From: Candidatus Stahliibacteriota bacterium
GTDB taxonomy: Bacteria; Hydrothermota; UBA3073
NCBI GenBank assembly: GCA_030627085.1
Contig: DAOUSS010000100.1
Coordinates: forward strand, 1 to 5,879
Direction: 5' to 3'
DNA: 5,879 nucleotides
The translations under genes and the position numbers were made by a program. The number at the start of each line of letters is the position of its first letter. Position 1 is the stretch's first letter. Shown here piece by piece: positions 5,620 through 5,879 of the stretch. The notes below the pieces were generated by a model. That model did no database searches and was not told the DNA's origin. It saw nothing but the letters and a program-made list of their open reading frames with translations.

Positions 5620-5879
5620 ATGATGAAAGTAAAAAATCATTCAGGGTTTCTCTTTCTGTGTCTTGTTAGTATTTTTTTTCTGCTCAAGAACTGCCGTTAT
5701 TTCCCTGAAAGAAGCAGAAGAGATAGTCCTCAAAGAGATATTGGAAAATAATATAGAAGGGAAAGAGATTTACGAATTACCAACTCTGATGAAGTCTGGA
5801 ACCGTTGTTAAGCCTAGATATGACGGTGATAAGGAATACATACCAAGAGACGATTGTTGGTTCTTTTTCATTGACGATG
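5620..5879 (+). CDS. Exported protein of unknown function, frameshifted near its N-terminus, 3'-partial
   Basis: ATG 5620/5623, behind a strong ribosome site, opens a signal-peptide-like frame ('MMKVKNHSGFLFLCLVSIFF') that then runs into a chance tail and stops at TAA 5749. The coding-like continuation is in the +1 frame, open from 5633 to the window end: 'CSRTAVISLKEAEEIVLKEI', 'ENNIEGKEIYELP', 'DDCWFFFIDD'. Removing one base joins them. The most likely site is the T8 run at 5672-5679 (T7 would give 'SIFFCSRTAVISLKEA'); the A6 run at 5631-5636 is an alternative ('MMKVKIIQGFSF...'). A Cys ends the hydrophobic segment, so a lipoprotein signal is possible, though the lipobox is poor. I do not recognise the mature domain. 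A real mutation, slippage or phase switching at the T-run, or a sequencing indel would all give this picture. Confidence 0.6.

Noticed and set aside
1..5879. CRISPR array, tRNA genes or insertion sequence
   Set aside because: No regularly spaced direct repeats, no cloverleaf with a GGTTCGA-type T-loop, and no transposase or terminal inverted repeats were seen.

Overview
The window looks like part of a bacterial chromosome of moderate GC content. It comes from a lineage that exports many large surface proteins. Three successive genes end in the same kind of C-terminal module: a PNP or PNPF start, a V/I-x-I-YD-x-x-GREV-like core, then G-[IV]-YF-x-RL and a basic tail. This is the signature of type IX secretion (Por) sorting domains. 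It suggests the FCB group or one of the candidate phyla rich in such proteins (WOR-3/Stahlbacteria-like or Cloacimonadota-like). That placement is an inference from protein style, not from a marker gene.

Layout, all on the + strand. Positions 1-1781 hold the 3' part of a large secreted protein: a propeller end, a fibronectin III domain, a beta-rich module and a sorting domain. Positions 1782-2515 are mostly non-coding. They hold a small broken ORF (1831-2035), then a compact transcription unit with a consensus sigma-70-type promoter (2044-2072), about 185 nt of RNA with several perfect hairpins, and a perfect 12-bp intrinsic terminator (2219-2252). Positions 2516-3880 encode an exported protein predicted to be a seven-bladed beta-propeller with a sorting domain. 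One base later, at 3882, a clan CD (legumain/C13-like) cysteine peptidase gene starts and runs to about 5543. It also carries a fibronectin III domain and a sorting domain. From 5620 to the window edge is the start of another exported protein whose signal peptide and body lie in different frames.

The most striking feature is the peptidase gene. Its reading frame is intact from 3882 to 5540 except for two TAG codons. One lies exactly at the predicted signal-peptide cleavage site (3942) and the other directly before the catalytic cysteine codon (4506). No confidently called gene in the window relies on TAG alone as its stop: two end in TAA, and the peptidase ends in TAG immediately followed by TGA. 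This fits amber recoding, probably to Gln, in the organism or in this gene. The nearby frameshifts keep pseudogene decay or sequence error as real alternatives.

The propeller and peptidase genes probably form an operon of cell-surface or released proteins. The RNA unit upstream has mutually exclusive pairings that could hide a Shine-Dalgarno sequence and disarm the terminator. It could therefore be a free small RNA or a switch-like leader for the operon.
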